The notes below the pieces were generated by a model that ran no database searches, had not been told where the DNA came from, and worked only from the letters and a program-made list of their open reading frames with translations. A stretch of 64,000 nt of DNA from an uncultured Porphyromonadaceae bacterium (lineage in GTDB: Bacteria; Bacteroidota; Bacteroidia; Bacteroidales; Muribaculaceae). The DNA lies in contig CAMWMR010000013.1 of assembly GCA_947175425.1 (NCBI GenBank), forward strand, positions 1-64,000, in the 5' to 3' direction. Shown piece by piece: positions 46,512 through 56,005 of this stretch. The number at the start of each line of letters is the position of its first letter. The first letter of the stretch is position 1. Made by a program: the position numbers and the translations under genes.

Positions 46512-49500
46512 ATGAACGAGGAAGCTCTAAGCCGTATGTACCTGAAAGAAACATCGTTTCAGGATTTGATGCAGCACCGCATTTTCAACGTGTTGCTTAT
46601 AGCCTCGCCCTACGATGCTTTTATGATGGAAGAGGACGGCCGTGTTGAAGAGCAACTCTATAATGAATATGTGGCCTTAAACCTGAGTTCGCCACCGCGA
46701 GTAGTGCGAGTCAATACGGTTTCGGAGGCTATGGAAGTTTTGCGCGGCAAACCTTTCGACCTTGTAATCGCCATGCCCGGCGGCGATATTTCGGAGACTT
46801 TCGACGGGGCTGCTGTAATTAAAGCCGAGTTCCCGTCGATACCTATTGTAGTGCTGACGCCTTTCAGCAAAGAAGTGTCACGAAGACTAGCTCAGCAAAA
46901 TCTTGAGAATGTGGATTATGTGTTCAGCTGGCTGGGTAATATGGACTTGCTGCTTGCCATTATCAAACTGCTTGAGGACAAGCTCAACGCCAACGATATT
47001 ACAGATGTCGGAGTACAAATGATTATGCTTGTGGAGGATTCGGTGAGATTTTATTCATCGGTTCTTCCTCATATATATAAGTTCTTGCTCAAACAGTCGC
47101 TGTTATTCTCCACCGAAGCCCTTAACCAGCATGAACAAATGTTGCGAATGCGCGGACGCCCCAAGGTTATGCTTGCCCGTACTTACGAGGAAGCTGTGGA
47201 CCTTTACGAGAAATTCGGAAAAAAGATGCTCGGCGTTATCAGCGATGTTTCTTTCTCTCGCGACGGAATAAAAGATTCCAAAGCAGGAATCAGGCTGTCG
47301 CAGTGGATTCGCGAGCAAGATCCCTATCTACCTATAATAATAGAAAGCAGCGAAGCCTCGAATGCAAGCGATGTTGGTTCGTTCAACGGAGTTTTTATTG
47401 ACAAAAACTCAAAGAAGCTGCCCGTTGACCTCGGAGAAGCCATTATGGCAAACTTCGGGTTCGGTGATTTTGTAATCCGGAATCCCAAGGATAACACCCC
47501 CATAACTACAATTCGGAATCTTAAAGATATGCAACAGCGTATATTCGAGATTCCGGCCGATGCTCTGCTCTATCATGCTTCGCGCAACGATATATCGCGG
47601 TGGCTTTACTCGCGCGCACTTTTTCCTATTGCCGATGTTGTAAAACGCCACCGTTTCACACGAATAGAGGAAGCTCCGGCGGTTAAACAACTGTTTTTCG
47701 ACCTTATTGTCAAGTATCGAAAGATGAAGAACCGCGGTGTTGTGGCTGTTTTCCAGAAGGATCGTTTTGACCACTACTCCAACTTCGCCCGAATCGGACA
47801 AGGCAGTCTCGGAGGCAAGGGTAGAGGCTTGGCTTTTATTGATTCGATAATCAAGAAGAACCCCATATGCGATAACTTCTACGGCATGTCCATTTCAATT
47901 CCTCGAACCGTTGTGCTGTGCACCGATGTGTTCGATGAATTTATGAGCATGAACAAGCTCTATCCGCTTGCACTCAGCACCACGCCCGATGAGGAGATTC
48001 TGGATGCATTCCTTGCCGCCAAGCTCCCCGAAAGACTTACCGAAGACTTCCTGGCGTTGTTCGATGTTGTCGGGCGCCCGTTTGCAGTGCGTTCGTCAAG
48101 TCTGCTGGAGGATTCACATTATCAACCTTTTGCAGGCATTTACGCAACCTATATGGTTCCTTTTACAGCCAATCGTACCACAAGGCTTGAATGGTTGGAA
48201 AATGCCATAAAGGCCGTATATGCATCGGTATTTTATTCCGCCAGCAAAACCTACATGACAGCCACGAGCAATGTTATTGACCAGGAAAAGATGGCCGTAA
48301 TAATCCAGGAAGTTATAGGCGAAGAATACAAAGGATATTATTTCCCGTCGTTTTCGGGAGTCGGGCGCTCTCTAAATTACTACCCTTTAGGAGACGAACT
48401 TCCCGAGGACGGTGTGGCTGAAGTTGCTGTAGGCCTTGGAAAATACATTGTTGACGGTGGTGGCGGTCTCCGTTTTTCGCCCCGTCATCCCGAGCACGCA
48501 TTGCAGACATCCACGCTTGAACTTGCCTTGCGTGATACACAGAAAAAACTTTTTGTCCTCAAACCTGCGGCCGATGACAAGCCCGAGAGCTTCTCGGTAC
48601 ATCCTGACGAGGATGATAATCTCGAGCTGAAAAATGTACAGGATTTCGCCGATACCGGAGCTTTGCGGTATACAGCTTCAACTTACTGTGCTGCCGACGG
48701 CATTTTAAAGGATTACGAGGACGGTCACGGACGACGCGTGATAACTTTTGCCAACATACTCCGCGACAAGGCTTTCCCACTTGCCGAAGCTCTTGATTTT
48801 ATGCTTAATCAGGGAGCCTTGGCAATGCAACGCCCGGTTGAAATAGAATTTGCCGGCAATGTTCTACGCCGTGCAAACGCACAGGGCGTCAAAGCAAATA
48901 TGTACTGGTTACAGATACGTCCTATCATTGATACCAAAAACCTTGTCAATGATCAAGTGCTTGAGCGCGAGGACCGCGACCTTATCCTGCGGTCGGACTG
49001 TGCTTTGGGCAACGGAATGATTGAAAATGTTCGTCACATAATTTATGTGCGCCCCGATACATTCGATTCAGCATTCAATGCCGAACTTGTTCCGCAAATA
49101 AAACAATTAAACGATACATTCAGCTCAAAAGGAGAAGGTTATATTCTTATAGGCCCCGGTCGTTGGGGATCGTCCGACTCTGCATTGGGCATACCGGTTC
49201 GTTGGGCCGATATTTCAGCGGCGAGGGTAATTGTAGAGGCTTCCCCCGGAAATTACCGCATAGAACCTTCGCAAGGAACACATTTTTTCCAGAATCTCAC
49301 CTCATTCGGCGTGGGTTATTTTACAGTTGATCCTGCCGCAGGAAACGGATTCTACGATTACGCGTTCCTTGACTCTCTCCCGCATATATTCGATGACGGC
49401 AAAATACGTGTTGTCGAATTCCCGTCACCTCTCGAAATTGCCGTAAACGGCCGCTCGGGACGTGCCACTATTCTTAAACCTGTCACACCACCCGAAAACA

Positions 49501-49514
49501 CTCCACAGTCATGA
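46512..49514 (+). CDS. response-regulator-like / pyruvate-phosphate-dikinase N-domain protein
   Basis: 1000 residues. Residues 24-155 form a receiver-like fold lacking obvious acidic-pocket residues. Residues 170-315 form a second receiver with LVEDS, phosphoacceptor-type GVISDVSF (about D250) and FIDKNSK (lysine near 300). After a linker, a PPDK/PEP-synthase N-terminal ATP-grasp domain starts near 430 (GQGSLGGKGRGLAFID), with PFAVRSSSLLEDSHYQPFAGIYATY near 520-545 and GPGRWGSSD near 882. The swivelling phosphohistidine domain (GGxTCHAA) and PEP-binding barrel are absent, so it is not PEP synthase. It probably transfers phosphate from ATP to a partner or senses nucleotide state. It overlaps the next gene by 4 bp. 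Confidence 0.78.
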   Translation: MNEEALSRMYLKETSFQDLMQHRIFNVLLIASPYDAFMMEEDGRVEEQLYNEYVALNLSSPPRVVRVNTVSEAMEVLRGKPFDLVIAMPGGDISETFDGAAVIKAEFPSIPIVVLTPFSKEVSRRLAQQNLENVDYVFSWLGNMDLLLAIIKLLEDKLNANDITDVGVQMIMLVEDSVRFYSSVLPHIYKFLLKQSLLFSTEALNQHEQMLRMRGRPKVMLARTYEEAVDLYEKFGKKMLGVISDVSFSRDGIKDSKAGIRLSQWIREQDPYLPIIIESSEASNASDVGSFNGVFIDKNSKKLPVDLGEAIMANFGFGDFVIRNPKDNTPITTIRNLKDMQQRIFEIPADALLYHASRNDISRWLYSRALFPIADVVKRHRFTRIEEAPAVKQLFFDLIVKYRKMKNRGVVAVFQKDRFDHYSNFARIGQGSLGGKGRGLAFIDSIIKKNPICDNFYGMSISIPRTVVLCTDVFDEFMSMNKLYPLALSTTPDEEILDAFLAAKLPERLTEDFLALFDVVGRPFAVRSSSLLEDSHYQPFAGIYATYMVPFTANRTTRLEWLENAIKAVYASVFYSASKTYMTATSNVIDQEKMAVIIQEVIGEEYKGYYFPSFSGVGRSLNYYPLGDELPEDGVAEVAVGLGKYIVDGGGGLRFSPRHPEHALQTSTLELALRDTQKKLFVLKPAADDKPESFSVHPDEDDNLELKNVQDFADTGALRYTASTYCAADGILKDYEDGHGRRVITFANILRDKAFPLAEALDFMLNQGALAMQRPVEIEFAGNVLRRANAQGVKANMYWLQIRPIIDTKNLVNDQVLEREDRDLILRSDCALGNGMIENVRHIIYVRPDTFDSAFNAELVPQIKQLNDTFSSKGEGYILIGPGRWGSSDSALGIPVRWADISAARVIVEASPGNYRIEPSQGTHFFQNLTSFGVGYFTVDPAAGNGFYDYAFLDSLPHIFDDGKIRVVEFPSPLEIAVNGRSGRATILKPVTPPENTPQS

Positions 49515-50833
49515 GTTTTTCCTCTGCAGTACGACGTCTGTTCGGTTTCGGAGATTCCGAAGACGATGAAATAATAGAAAACTATATGTCGGAGAGCGAT
49601 GAGTCTGTCGACGAACAAGTTCCCGAAGCAAACGCGACAAGCACCGATGTTCCGCAACTTGCTCCGCTTCCGACCATAGACCCGGAAATGAAAGCACGCA
49701 TTTTCGATGGCGTGTTGGCTATCTTCAACGAAGCTCTTCCCGATTTTATCAGCAAAAGCATTGACCCGGCAGCTCAGCGGGCACGCTTGCTGGCTGCATT
49801 GGACAAATCGGCAGATGAATATCTTACAAATCTTGTGGCTGAAGCCGAACGGCACGCCGAGAGTAAACTTCGCGCCTCTTCCGATGCCGCTCATCGCGAG
49901 GCCGACAAACTCAAAGAACAAATGCAGCAGCTTGAGCAACAACGTCAGTCGCTGCGCGAACAACAGCTGAGTGCCGACCGTCGACGCAGGGCTTTGGCCG
50001 ACAGAGTAAATGACCTTGAATCGCGTATTGCAAGTGCCGAAGCCGAACGTGAACAATATCAGCTCGAGAACAAGAGTTTGTTGAATAAACTCAAAGTCGC
50101 CGACATTCAGCCCGGTGTTGTAGATCAACTGACGCAGGAGATAGAACAGCTCAAGGCCCAACTTCAAGCCGGCAATTCCGCCGATACAGGAAACAAAGAG
50201 GTGGAATCTCTCAAAGAACAGCTTGCCGAGGCTTTGCAGAAAACTGAGGAAAGCGAAAAGCGTGTTATCGAGTTGCAGAATGAAATAACTACTCTGAACA
50301 ATGAAGCCGATTCCACTCGTGCCGCCAACGAGAATCTGAAAGAGCAGCAGACTATGGGACAGGCAATGTACAACGACCTTCAGACCAAACTTGCCGAGGA
50401 ACGCGAAAAGACTCGCGGCCTTGAGGCGGAACTGGATGAAGCGAATCAAATTATATCAAGCGTCACCGAAATGCAGAAACGCCTCGAGCAGGTTAGCGAA
50501 CTAATTGCAAAACGTGACGAACGCATTGAAAAACTCAAAAACACAAATAAGAAACTGCGCGAAGAAATAGGCCGTCTCAAAGAGTGTGTTTCGGCCGGAG
50601 CTTTCGGCGGCCTGTTCGATATGGCAGATCAGGCAGTTGAGCCGGATACTAAAAAAGCAATTTCTCCCGAAATGGCCGCCATTGAGGAAGAATTTGAGTG
50701 TCCCGACTGGTTTGTATCGGAACCGCCTCCCGGCGAGAATCCTTTACGTCCGCAAAACACTGAATTCGGCTATGTGGAACCTCCCAAGAAACCGAAGCAT
50801 CACGATAACGACGCGCAACTGTCTCTTTTTTAA
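49511..50833 (+). CDS. coiled-coil protein with C-terminal QLSLF clamp-binding-like motif
   Basis: 440 residues. The N-terminal RRLFGFGDSEDDEI stretch and acidic region (1-60) lead into a helical domain (65-115), then a long coiled coil (about 120-365) in heptad-like EQLKAQL patterns, then a tail ending DAQLSLF at the very C-terminus. QL[SD]LF is the canonical bacterial beta-sliding-clamp binding motif, and terminal placement is common in clamp partners. No ATPase heads are present, so this is not an SMC protein. The ATGA overlap with the receiver/PPDK gene couples their translation. The clamp link is inference from five residues. Confidence 0.7.
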   Translation: MSFSSAVRRLFGFGDSEDDEIIENYMSESDESVDEQVPEANATSTDVPQLAPLPTIDPEMKARIFDGVLAIFNEALPDFISKSIDPAAQRARLLAALDKSADEYLTNLVAEAERHAESKLRASSDAAHREADKLKEQMQQLEQQRQSLREQQLSADRRRRALADRVNDLESRIASAEAEREQYQLENKSLLNKLKVADIQPGVVDQLTQEIEQLKAQLQAGNSADTGNKEVESLKEQLAEALQKTEESEKRVIELQNEITTLNNEADSTRAANENLKEQQTMGQAMYNDLQTKLAEEREKTRGLEAELDEANQIISSVTEMQKRLEQVSELIAKRDERIEKLKNTNKKLREEIGRLKECVSAGAFGGLFDMADQAVEPDTKKAISPEMAAIEEEFECPDWFVSEPPPGENPLRPQNTEFGYVEPPKKPKHHDNDAQLSLF

Positions 50834-50863
50834 TCCACCTCTCTACTTCCTTTAAAATATTAA

Positions 50864-52174
50864 ATGAAGTACATAAGCACAAACGGAACAACAGCGCCCG
50901 TGAACCTTTTACAGGCAACGGGCAATTGCATAGCTCCCGACGGCGGTTTATATTTACCGTCCGACATTCCCTCCATACCCACGGCTTTCTTCAACAACAT
51001 ATCGGAAATGACACTGAAAGACATCGCTTTTGTGGTGTGTTCAGCATTTCTGGATGAAGAAGTCCCCTCGCATGAGCTAAAAAACATTGTCGATTTTGCG
51101 TTCGCATTCGACTCACCTTTAATACGTTTAGACGAGCATACATTTATACTCGAACTTTTTCACGGTCCGACTCTTACATTCAAGGATTACGGCGCCCGTT
51201 TCCTCGCGCAGCTGCTTAAACTCTCGGACAAAAAAAGTGCGACACGCCGCAATATTCTCATTGCAACTTCAGGAAATACCGGTGCGGCTGCAGCAAACGG
51301 ACTTTACAAATGCAGCGATACAATAGTTACCGTACTATACCCAAAAGGCAAGCTCTCGCGTGTACAGACATCACAGTTTGCAAGTCTTGGCGAAAACATT
51401 CATCCGCTGGAAGTAGCCGGCACCGTGGAAGATTGCAAGAAGCTCGTTTCGGCAGCTATGGCCGACGAGAGCCTGAGCCAATTCCACATCACCGGAGCCA
51501 ACTCCATAAATATAGGGCGACTCATTCCGCAAATTTGTTTCGGACTGCATGCCTATGCACGCTTGCTTGAAATGGGAGTGGAGAATGCGGCAGAAGCAGC
51601 TTTCTCTATACCCACCGGCAATCTGAGTAATGTGGTAGCGTGTGCAATAGCTAAAAAAATGGGATTGCCGTGCGGAAAAATTATTGCGGCTACAAATACA
51701 AACAATCAGCTTGAACGAATAATGGCGGGAGAAATATCGAAACCCGAGGCTCCCGTGCGGACAATGGCACCGTCGATAGATATGACATTCCCCACAGGCT
51801 GGCCGCGGCTGAAAGCTCTATACAACGACTCGGCGGAAGCACTGCAAAAAGATATTCTTGTTGCAAGCCCGGTAGATGACGCCATGATAAGGGATACTGT
51901 CAATAGTCTCAGACAGATTTCCGGATATACCATGGATCCGCATACAGCTGTTGCCTATGCAGCGGCTGCAAAACATGCGCCGGCCGACAAACCCAAAGTC
52001 ATATTCGCGACAGGCCACCCCGCCAAGCAGCTCAACATAATGACCGCAATTACAGGTGCCGCGATTGAACTTCCCGTACAGCTTACGCGTTTTATGAGCG
52101 GACGAACTCATCCAATGATGATTCCGCCTACATTACCAGCTTTAAAGAAATTCCTCACAGCAATAAACAATTAA
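50864..52174 (+). CDS. thrC: threonine synthase
   Basis: 436 residues. The PLP lysine is in HGPTLTFKDYGARF near 105; the phosphate-binding loop ATSGNTGAAAANG lies near 130-145; PTGNLSNVVACAIAKKMGLP near 246-265 and a DPHTAVAYAAA stretch near 358 are typical. It converts O-phosphohomoserine to threonine. The start ATG at 50864 follows a 30-nt gap after the coiled-coil gene. Length and motifs match the bacterial form. The downstream small gene starts 11 nt after its stop. Confidence 0.94.
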   Translation: MKYISTNGTTAPVNLLQATGNCIAPDGGLYLPSDIPSIPTAFFNNISEMTLKDIAFVVCSAFLDEEVPSHELKNIVDFAFAFDSPLIRLDEHTFILELFHGPTLTFKDYGARFLAQLLKLSDKKSATRRNILIATSGNTGAAAANGLYKCSDTIVTVLYPKGKLSRVQTSQFASLGENIHPLEVAGTVEDCKKLVSAAMADESLSQFHITGANSINIGRLIPQICFGLHAYARLLEMGVENAAEAAFSIPTGNLSNVVACAIAKKMGLPCGKIIAATNTNNQLERIMAGEISKPEAPVRTMAPSIDMTFPTGWPRLKALYNDSAEALQKDILVASPVDDAMIRDTVNSLRQISGYTMDPHTAVAYAAAAKHAPADKPKVIFATGHPAKQLNIMTAITGAAIELPVQLTRFMSGRTHPMMIPPTLPALKKFLTAINN

Positions 52175-52185
52175 TACTCATCACT

Positions 52186-52548
52186 ATGGCTAACAAACGA
52201 CACCTCAAAAGCTTTATCCGTGAAATGTGCGGCACTCTTGCCGTGGAAATTGTAATGGCTCGCGAAGCTTTTCCTGAAATCGAACGTAAGCGAGTTCACG
52301 ACATCCTTGTGAAAATCGCACGTCTGCAGTCGTTCACTCTGCGCTGCGCAAGTATTGGTTTCGAGCACACCCCTGCCGATTATAGCTCGCGCCACGAGTA
52401 CAACAAAGCCCGCAGTGCATATTACCGTAATGCCTACAAAAAACTTATAGAAAAGTTCTATGTCGACTATTCCGACATTGTAAAAGAAATGAACAGCGCA
52501 TTACCCGAAACGGTACGCGAACAAATTAAAGCTATAATAGCACAATGA
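52186..52548 (+). CDS. small helical protein, hypothetical
   Basis: 120 residues, basic and all-helical (RHLKSFIREMCGTLAVEIVMA, then IERKRVHDILVKIARLQSF and YRNAYKKLIEKFYVDYSDIVKEM). There is no signal peptide and no recognisable catalytic motif; two cysteines are isolated. The codon pattern and the 11-nt gap and 4-bp overlap with its neighbours show it is a genuine operon member. No known family is recognised. Confidence 0.65.
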   Translation: MANKRHLKSFIREMCGTLAVEIVMAREAFPEIERKRVHDILVKIARLQSFTLRCASIGFEHTPADYSSRHEYNKARSAYYRNAYKKLIEKFYVDYSDIVKEMNSALPETVREQIKAIIAQ

Positions 52549-53093
52549 GAAAACTTGCAGCATTGCTGCTACGGCTTTTCGGCTGGAAAGTTGAAATAAG
52601 TATTCCCGACATACCCAAGTTGCTTGTGTGCGTTGCTCCGCATACAAGCAATTGGGATTTTGTGTTGGGAAAGCTTGCCTATGCCACGACAGGACGTAAA
52701 GCCGGATTCCTGATGAAGGACACTTGGTTCTTTTGGCCCTTGGGTTCAATATTCCGTGCAATGGGAGGTATTGCGGTTCCCCGAAAAAGGAAAAGCAATG
52801 AATCGCTTACCGATATTATCGTGCGCAAATTCAAGGACTCAAAACGCCTTACTCTGGCTATCACCCCCGAAGGTACCCGCAGCCGTACCACACAATGGCA
52901 CACAGGTTTTCTGCATATCGCACGCATGGCCGAAATTCCAATAGCCTTGGGAGTTATTGATTTCGGAACCAAAAAAATTATGATAAAAGAACTTTTTACG
53001 CCCACGGGTGATACCGAAGCCGATTTGCGTGCAATAAAACAGTTCTACAAACCGTTCAAAGGTAAGTACCCGCACAAATTCTCTGCTGAATGA
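52545..53093 (+). CDS. 1-acyl-glycerol-phosphate acyltransferase-like protein
   Basis: 182 residues, short for PlsC but with its active-site motifs: HTSNWD (HxxxxD) near 26, a second block SIFRAMGGIAVPR near 67, and the substrate-binding LAITPEGTRSRT near 100. These indicate acyl transfer from acyl-ACP or acyl-CoA to a lysophospholipid-like acceptor at the inner membrane. It starts inside the stop codon of the preceding small gene and overlaps the nitrilase gene by 4 bp. It could be a PlsC paralogue or a lipid-modification enzyme. Confidence 0.82.
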   Translation: MRKLAALLLRLFGWKVEISIPDIPKLLVCVAPHTSNWDFVLGKLAYATTGRKAGFLMKDTWFFWPLGSIFRAMGGIAVPRKRKSNESLTDIIVRKFKDSKRLTLAITPEGTRSRTTQWHTGFLHIARMAEIPIALGVIDFGTKKIMIKELFTPTGDTEADLRAIKQFYKPFKGKYPHKFSAE

Positions 53094-53890
53094 ACCGCTT
53101 TACCGATATTATCCGTGTTGCCGTGTTGCCTCTCGACATTGTTCAAGGCGACAAACATGCCAATCTCAAGGCTGTAGCCGATGCTATGGAGAAACTTCCG
53201 CAGCATACCGACCTCCTTGTTCTTCCCGAGCTTTTCAGCACAGGTTTTATCAATAACTCCGAGACGCTCAAGGAATTGAGCGAGCGCAATACAGGGAACA
53301 CTATCGACAAACTTAAGGAGCTGGCCGACAAGCACTCTGTCGCAATTGCGGGTTCATATCTTGCATTTACAGCACCTCATGTCTATAACCGTGCTTTTAT
53401 AATTGAACCGAACGGCGACGAAACTTTTTATGACAAGCGTCATGTTTTTTCCCTTGGCGGCGAGGCGGAGCATATTAAATCAGGAAACACCCATATCCCG
53501 GTTGTGCGTTTTCGCGGTTGGAACATAGCTATTGCCGTGTGCTACGATCTTCGCTTTCCGGTATGGTGCCGAGCACGCAATGCATCATACGACATGTTGC
53601 TGTTTCCGTCGAACTGGCCGCTATCCCGAGGATACGCATTCTCTCAACTGCTGATTGCCCGAGCTATTGAAAACCAATGCTGTGTGGTTGGCGCAAATCG
53701 GGGCGGCAGTGATGAATTCGGCAGTTATGACGGACTTTCTCAAATATACAACTGGCTCGGCAAACCCGTAGGCGAGCCGGCTGAAGACTCTCCTTTTATA
53801 GTGGCTGATTTAAGCAGGCAAAAGCAGGATGAATTCAGGGAGAAATTCCCCGCATTCCGCGATGCCGACAACTTTACCATAAGCATTTAA
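53090..53890 (+). CDS. nitrilase-superfamily amidase, omega-amidase (YafV)-like
   Basis: 266 residues. The Glu-Lys-Cys triad is visible: E in LLVLPELFSTGF near 45, K in FYDKRHVFSLGGE near 112, C in IAVCYDLRFPVW near 152. YafV-type enzymes hydrolyse alpha-ketoglutaramate or alpha-ketosuccinamate, products of glutamine and asparagine transaminases; this assignment rests on overall resemblance and the RFPVWCRAR loop. It is overlapped by the acyltransferase gene by 4 bp, with 2 nt before the HU fusion gene. Confidence 0.83.
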   Translation: MNRFTDIIRVAVLPLDIVQGDKHANLKAVADAMEKLPQHTDLLVLPELFSTGFINNSETLKELSERNTGNTIDKLKELADKHSVAIAGSYLAFTAPHVYNRAFIIEPNGDETFYDKRHVFSLGGEAEHIKSGNTHIPVVRFRGWNIAIAVCYDLRFPVWCRARNASYDMLLFPSNWPLSRGYAFSQLLIARAIENQCCVVGANRGGSDEFGSYDGLSQIYNWLGKPVGEPAEDSPFIVADLSRQKQDEFREKFPAFRDADNFTISI

Positions 53891-53892
53891 TT

Positions 53893-55020
53893 ATGCATAA
53901 TACAATCACATTATCACAGTTAATTACCAGGGTAGCCACACTTACAGGTGTGGACAATAATACTGCGCGTCGCTTCCTCAAAGTGTTTTTTGAAACCATA
54001 AGCACTTCGTTAGAGGAAGGTGAATCGGTTACGATAAAAAATATAGGGACGTTCAGCCCGAGTTCCGATCCCGATTCGCCGACAAGAGTTCTATTTATTC
54101 CCGATGAATTGTTTGCCGACGATGTAAACAAACCTTTCCGCATGTTTGAACCTGTGGAACTCGCTCCCGATGTCGATTTTGAGGAAGTGACAACCGAAGA
54201 AAAACAAGAACCCAAACAAGCGGAGATAGAAACGGAATCAGAACCGACCAATGAAGATGTTGCGGAAGAAGCTGTAACTGACGCGGTGCCCGAATATGAA
54301 GTTGAGGAAAGTCAGGCACCGGTAATAACAGTAAAATATCCCCTTTACCCCGAGGAAGAAGAAGCCGCGGAAGAAGAAAGTCATGAAGAATCGGAAGTGA
54401 TTCCGTCGGCGATACCCGAAACAGACAAACTTAATGTTGACGATGTCGAGGAAGAAGCCGAGGATAATGTGAGCGAAGAAGAAACCGGCGAAGATACTTC
54501 CCGCAAAACCGGCCGTCCATTGTGGTTGTGGGGTCTTATTGCGGTAATCGCAGTTGGTGTTCTTGCATGGATTGCCGCAGTTTTGCTGAATCCGATTCCC
54601 GATTATTATGACAGCGAGCTTCCCGAAGAAAATGTAGAGACACCTGCGCCGGCAATAGAAGAAATTACCGTAGAGGAAGTAACTGCGAACGCCGAAACAC
54701 CTGCATTACAATCCGCTGAACCCAAAGAAAGTGTTGCCAAACCCGAAACTCCGGAAAAAGCACCGACACAGGTTAAGGAAAAAGTGTACGACACTGTGGA
54801 CATCAGCCTTATACGTCTTGCAAAAAAACATTATGGCGAAGGGAACTACTGGGTGTTTATCTACGAGGCAAACACCGATATTGTAAGCAATCCAAACCGC
54901 ATACGTCCCGGAACAAGAGTGCTTATACCCGACCGAGCATCATTCCCCGGCGCTTCGAGCGAGGAAACCCGACGAATAGCCAAGGAAAAGCAGTCGCAAA
55001 TTCTCAGTCGTTTTAAATAA
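53893..55020 (+). CDS. HU-domain / membrane / LysM-domain fusion protein
   Basis: 375 residues. The first ~90 residues are an HU/IHF-like DNA-binding domain (TLSQLITRVATLTGVDNNTA, then EGESVTIKNIGTFSPS with the strand order of HU). Then comes an acidic Glu-rich linker (95-205), one membrane helix (about 210-233, PLWLWGLIAVIAVGVLAWIA), a second acidic linker, and a LysM-like domain (about 298-351; DISLIRLAKKHYGEGNYWVFIYEAN...RPGTRVLIP). The orientation would put the HU domain in the cytoplasm and LysM toward peptidoglycan. It begins 2 nt after the nitrilase gene. The tether function is inference. Confidence 0.78.
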   Translation: MHNTITLSQLITRVATLTGVDNNTARRFLKVFFETISTSLEEGESVTIKNIGTFSPSSDPDSPTRVLFIPDELFADDVNKPFRMFEPVELAPDVDFEEVTTEEKQEPKQAEIETESEPTNEDVAEEAVTDAVPEYEVEESQAPVITVKYPLYPEEEEAAEEESHEESEVIPSAIPETDKLNVDDVEEEAEDNVSEEETGEDTSRKTGRPLWLWGLIAVIAVGVLAWIAAVLLNPIPDYYDSELPEENVETPAPAIEEITVEEVTANAETPALQSAEPKESVAKPETPEKAPTQVKEKVYDTVDISLIRLAKKHYGEGNYWVFIYEANTDIVSNPNRIRPGTRVLIPDRASFPGASSEETRRIAKEKQSQILSRFK

Positions 55021-55076
55021 ACAGAATTACCAATCTTATATTCCCGGCATCCTGTAATGTCGGGTTTAATATTATT

Positions 55077-55964
55077 ATGTGGATACTTTTAGCCATAGGC
55101 TCGGCGCTCGGGCTGGGCTTTTATGATGTGATGAAGAAAATTTCGGTACGAGACAACAATGTGCTTCTCGTACTGCTGCTGAATACCTTGTTCGGCACAC
55201 TACTGCTATCGCCGGTACTTATAGAGTCGATTATATCGGGAAATTTCGGTCCCGGTCCGGAGTTCGCCGACCATATCGCCATAGGCTTGAAAGCCGTTAT
55301 CGTACTGAGTTCTTGGGTTCTCGGTTATTTTGCAATAAAACATCTGCCTCTCACAATTCAAGGCCCAATCAATGCTACTCGCCCGGTTCTTGTTCTCGTA
55401 GGGGCGCTGCTCATTTTCGGCGAGCGGTTGAATCTTTTGCAATGGGGCGGAATCCTTCTCGGCTTCGCCTCTCTTTTTCTTATCAGTCGCATAGGTTCGC
55501 GTGAAGGTTTTTCATTGAGAAACAGCCGTTGGCTATGGATGTCGATATGCGCGACAATACTCGGCGCTGTCAGTGCGCTATACGACAAGCACCTGCTGCA
55601 ACATTACGAACCATTGCAAGTACAGGCATGGTATTCATTGTATCAGTTTGTGCTTATGAGTGTTATATGCTGTGTTCTGTTCCGTAGCGGTCACGGCCGT
55701 ACATCTTTTCGCTGGCGATGGACTATTCCCGCCATAGCCGTGTTTCTCACCGCCGCCGATATAGCGTATTTCTACGCGCTGTCGCTCCCGGGTTCTATGA
55801 TTGCCGTTGTTTCCATGATACGTCGCGGTAGTGTGCTCGTTTCATTTTTCTATGGAGTTGTTATTCTACGCGAACGCAATGTAAAGGCCAAACTGGTTGA
55901 TTTGTCAATTCTCCTTGTCGGACTTATTCTGCTTGTAACAGGCTCGGCCACTTCCGTGCACTGA
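55077..55964 (+). CDS. EamA/DMT-family membrane transporter
   Basis: 295 residues with ten hydrophobic helices in two repeats, the EamA (drug/metabolite transporter) architecture; a conserved PINATRPVLVLVGALLIFGERL block ends the first half and SMIRRGSVLVSFFYGVVILRERN matches it in the second. Such proteins export amino acids, purines or other metabolites; the substrate is not predictable. The gene follows the HU fusion gene after 56 nt, and a hairpin at 55945-55982 overlaps its end. Confidence 0.85.
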   Translation: MWILLAIGSALGLGFYDVMKKISVRDNNVLLVLLLNTLFGTLLLSPVLIESIISGNFGPGPEFADHIAIGLKAVIVLSSWVLGYFAIKHLPLTIQGPINATRPVLVLVGALLIFGERLNLLQWGGILLGFASLFLISRIGSREGFSLRNSRWLWMSICATILGAVSALYDKHLLQHYEPLQVQAWYSLYQFVLMSVICCVLFRSGHGRTSFRWRWTIPAIAVFLTAADIAYFYALSLPGSMIAVVSMIRRGSVLVSFFYGVVILRERNVKAKLVDLSILLVGLILLVTGSATSVH

Positions 55965-55982
55965 AAAGCACGAAAGTGGCCG
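55945..55982. terminator. bidirectional hairpin between EamA and pfkA
   Basis: 15-nt arms (55945-55959 and 55968-55982) pair with one mismatch around an 8-nt loop; the stop codon of the transporter lies in the loop region. Downstream plus-strand bases are GCAATAAAATCG, so the U-tract is weak. It separates two convergent genes. Confidence 0.6.
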
Positions 55983-56005
55983 GCAATAAAATCGTAATTA
56001 TTATT

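Noticed and set aside
46512-49514. Annotation as phosphoenolpyruvate synthase
   Set aside because: Only the ATP-grasp N-domain is visible; the phosphohistidine motif and PEP/pyruvate barrel are missing.
49358-50449. Large minus-strand frame opposite the coiled-coil gene
   Set aside because: It is phenylalanine/cysteine-rich antisense of heptad codons, with no homologous features.
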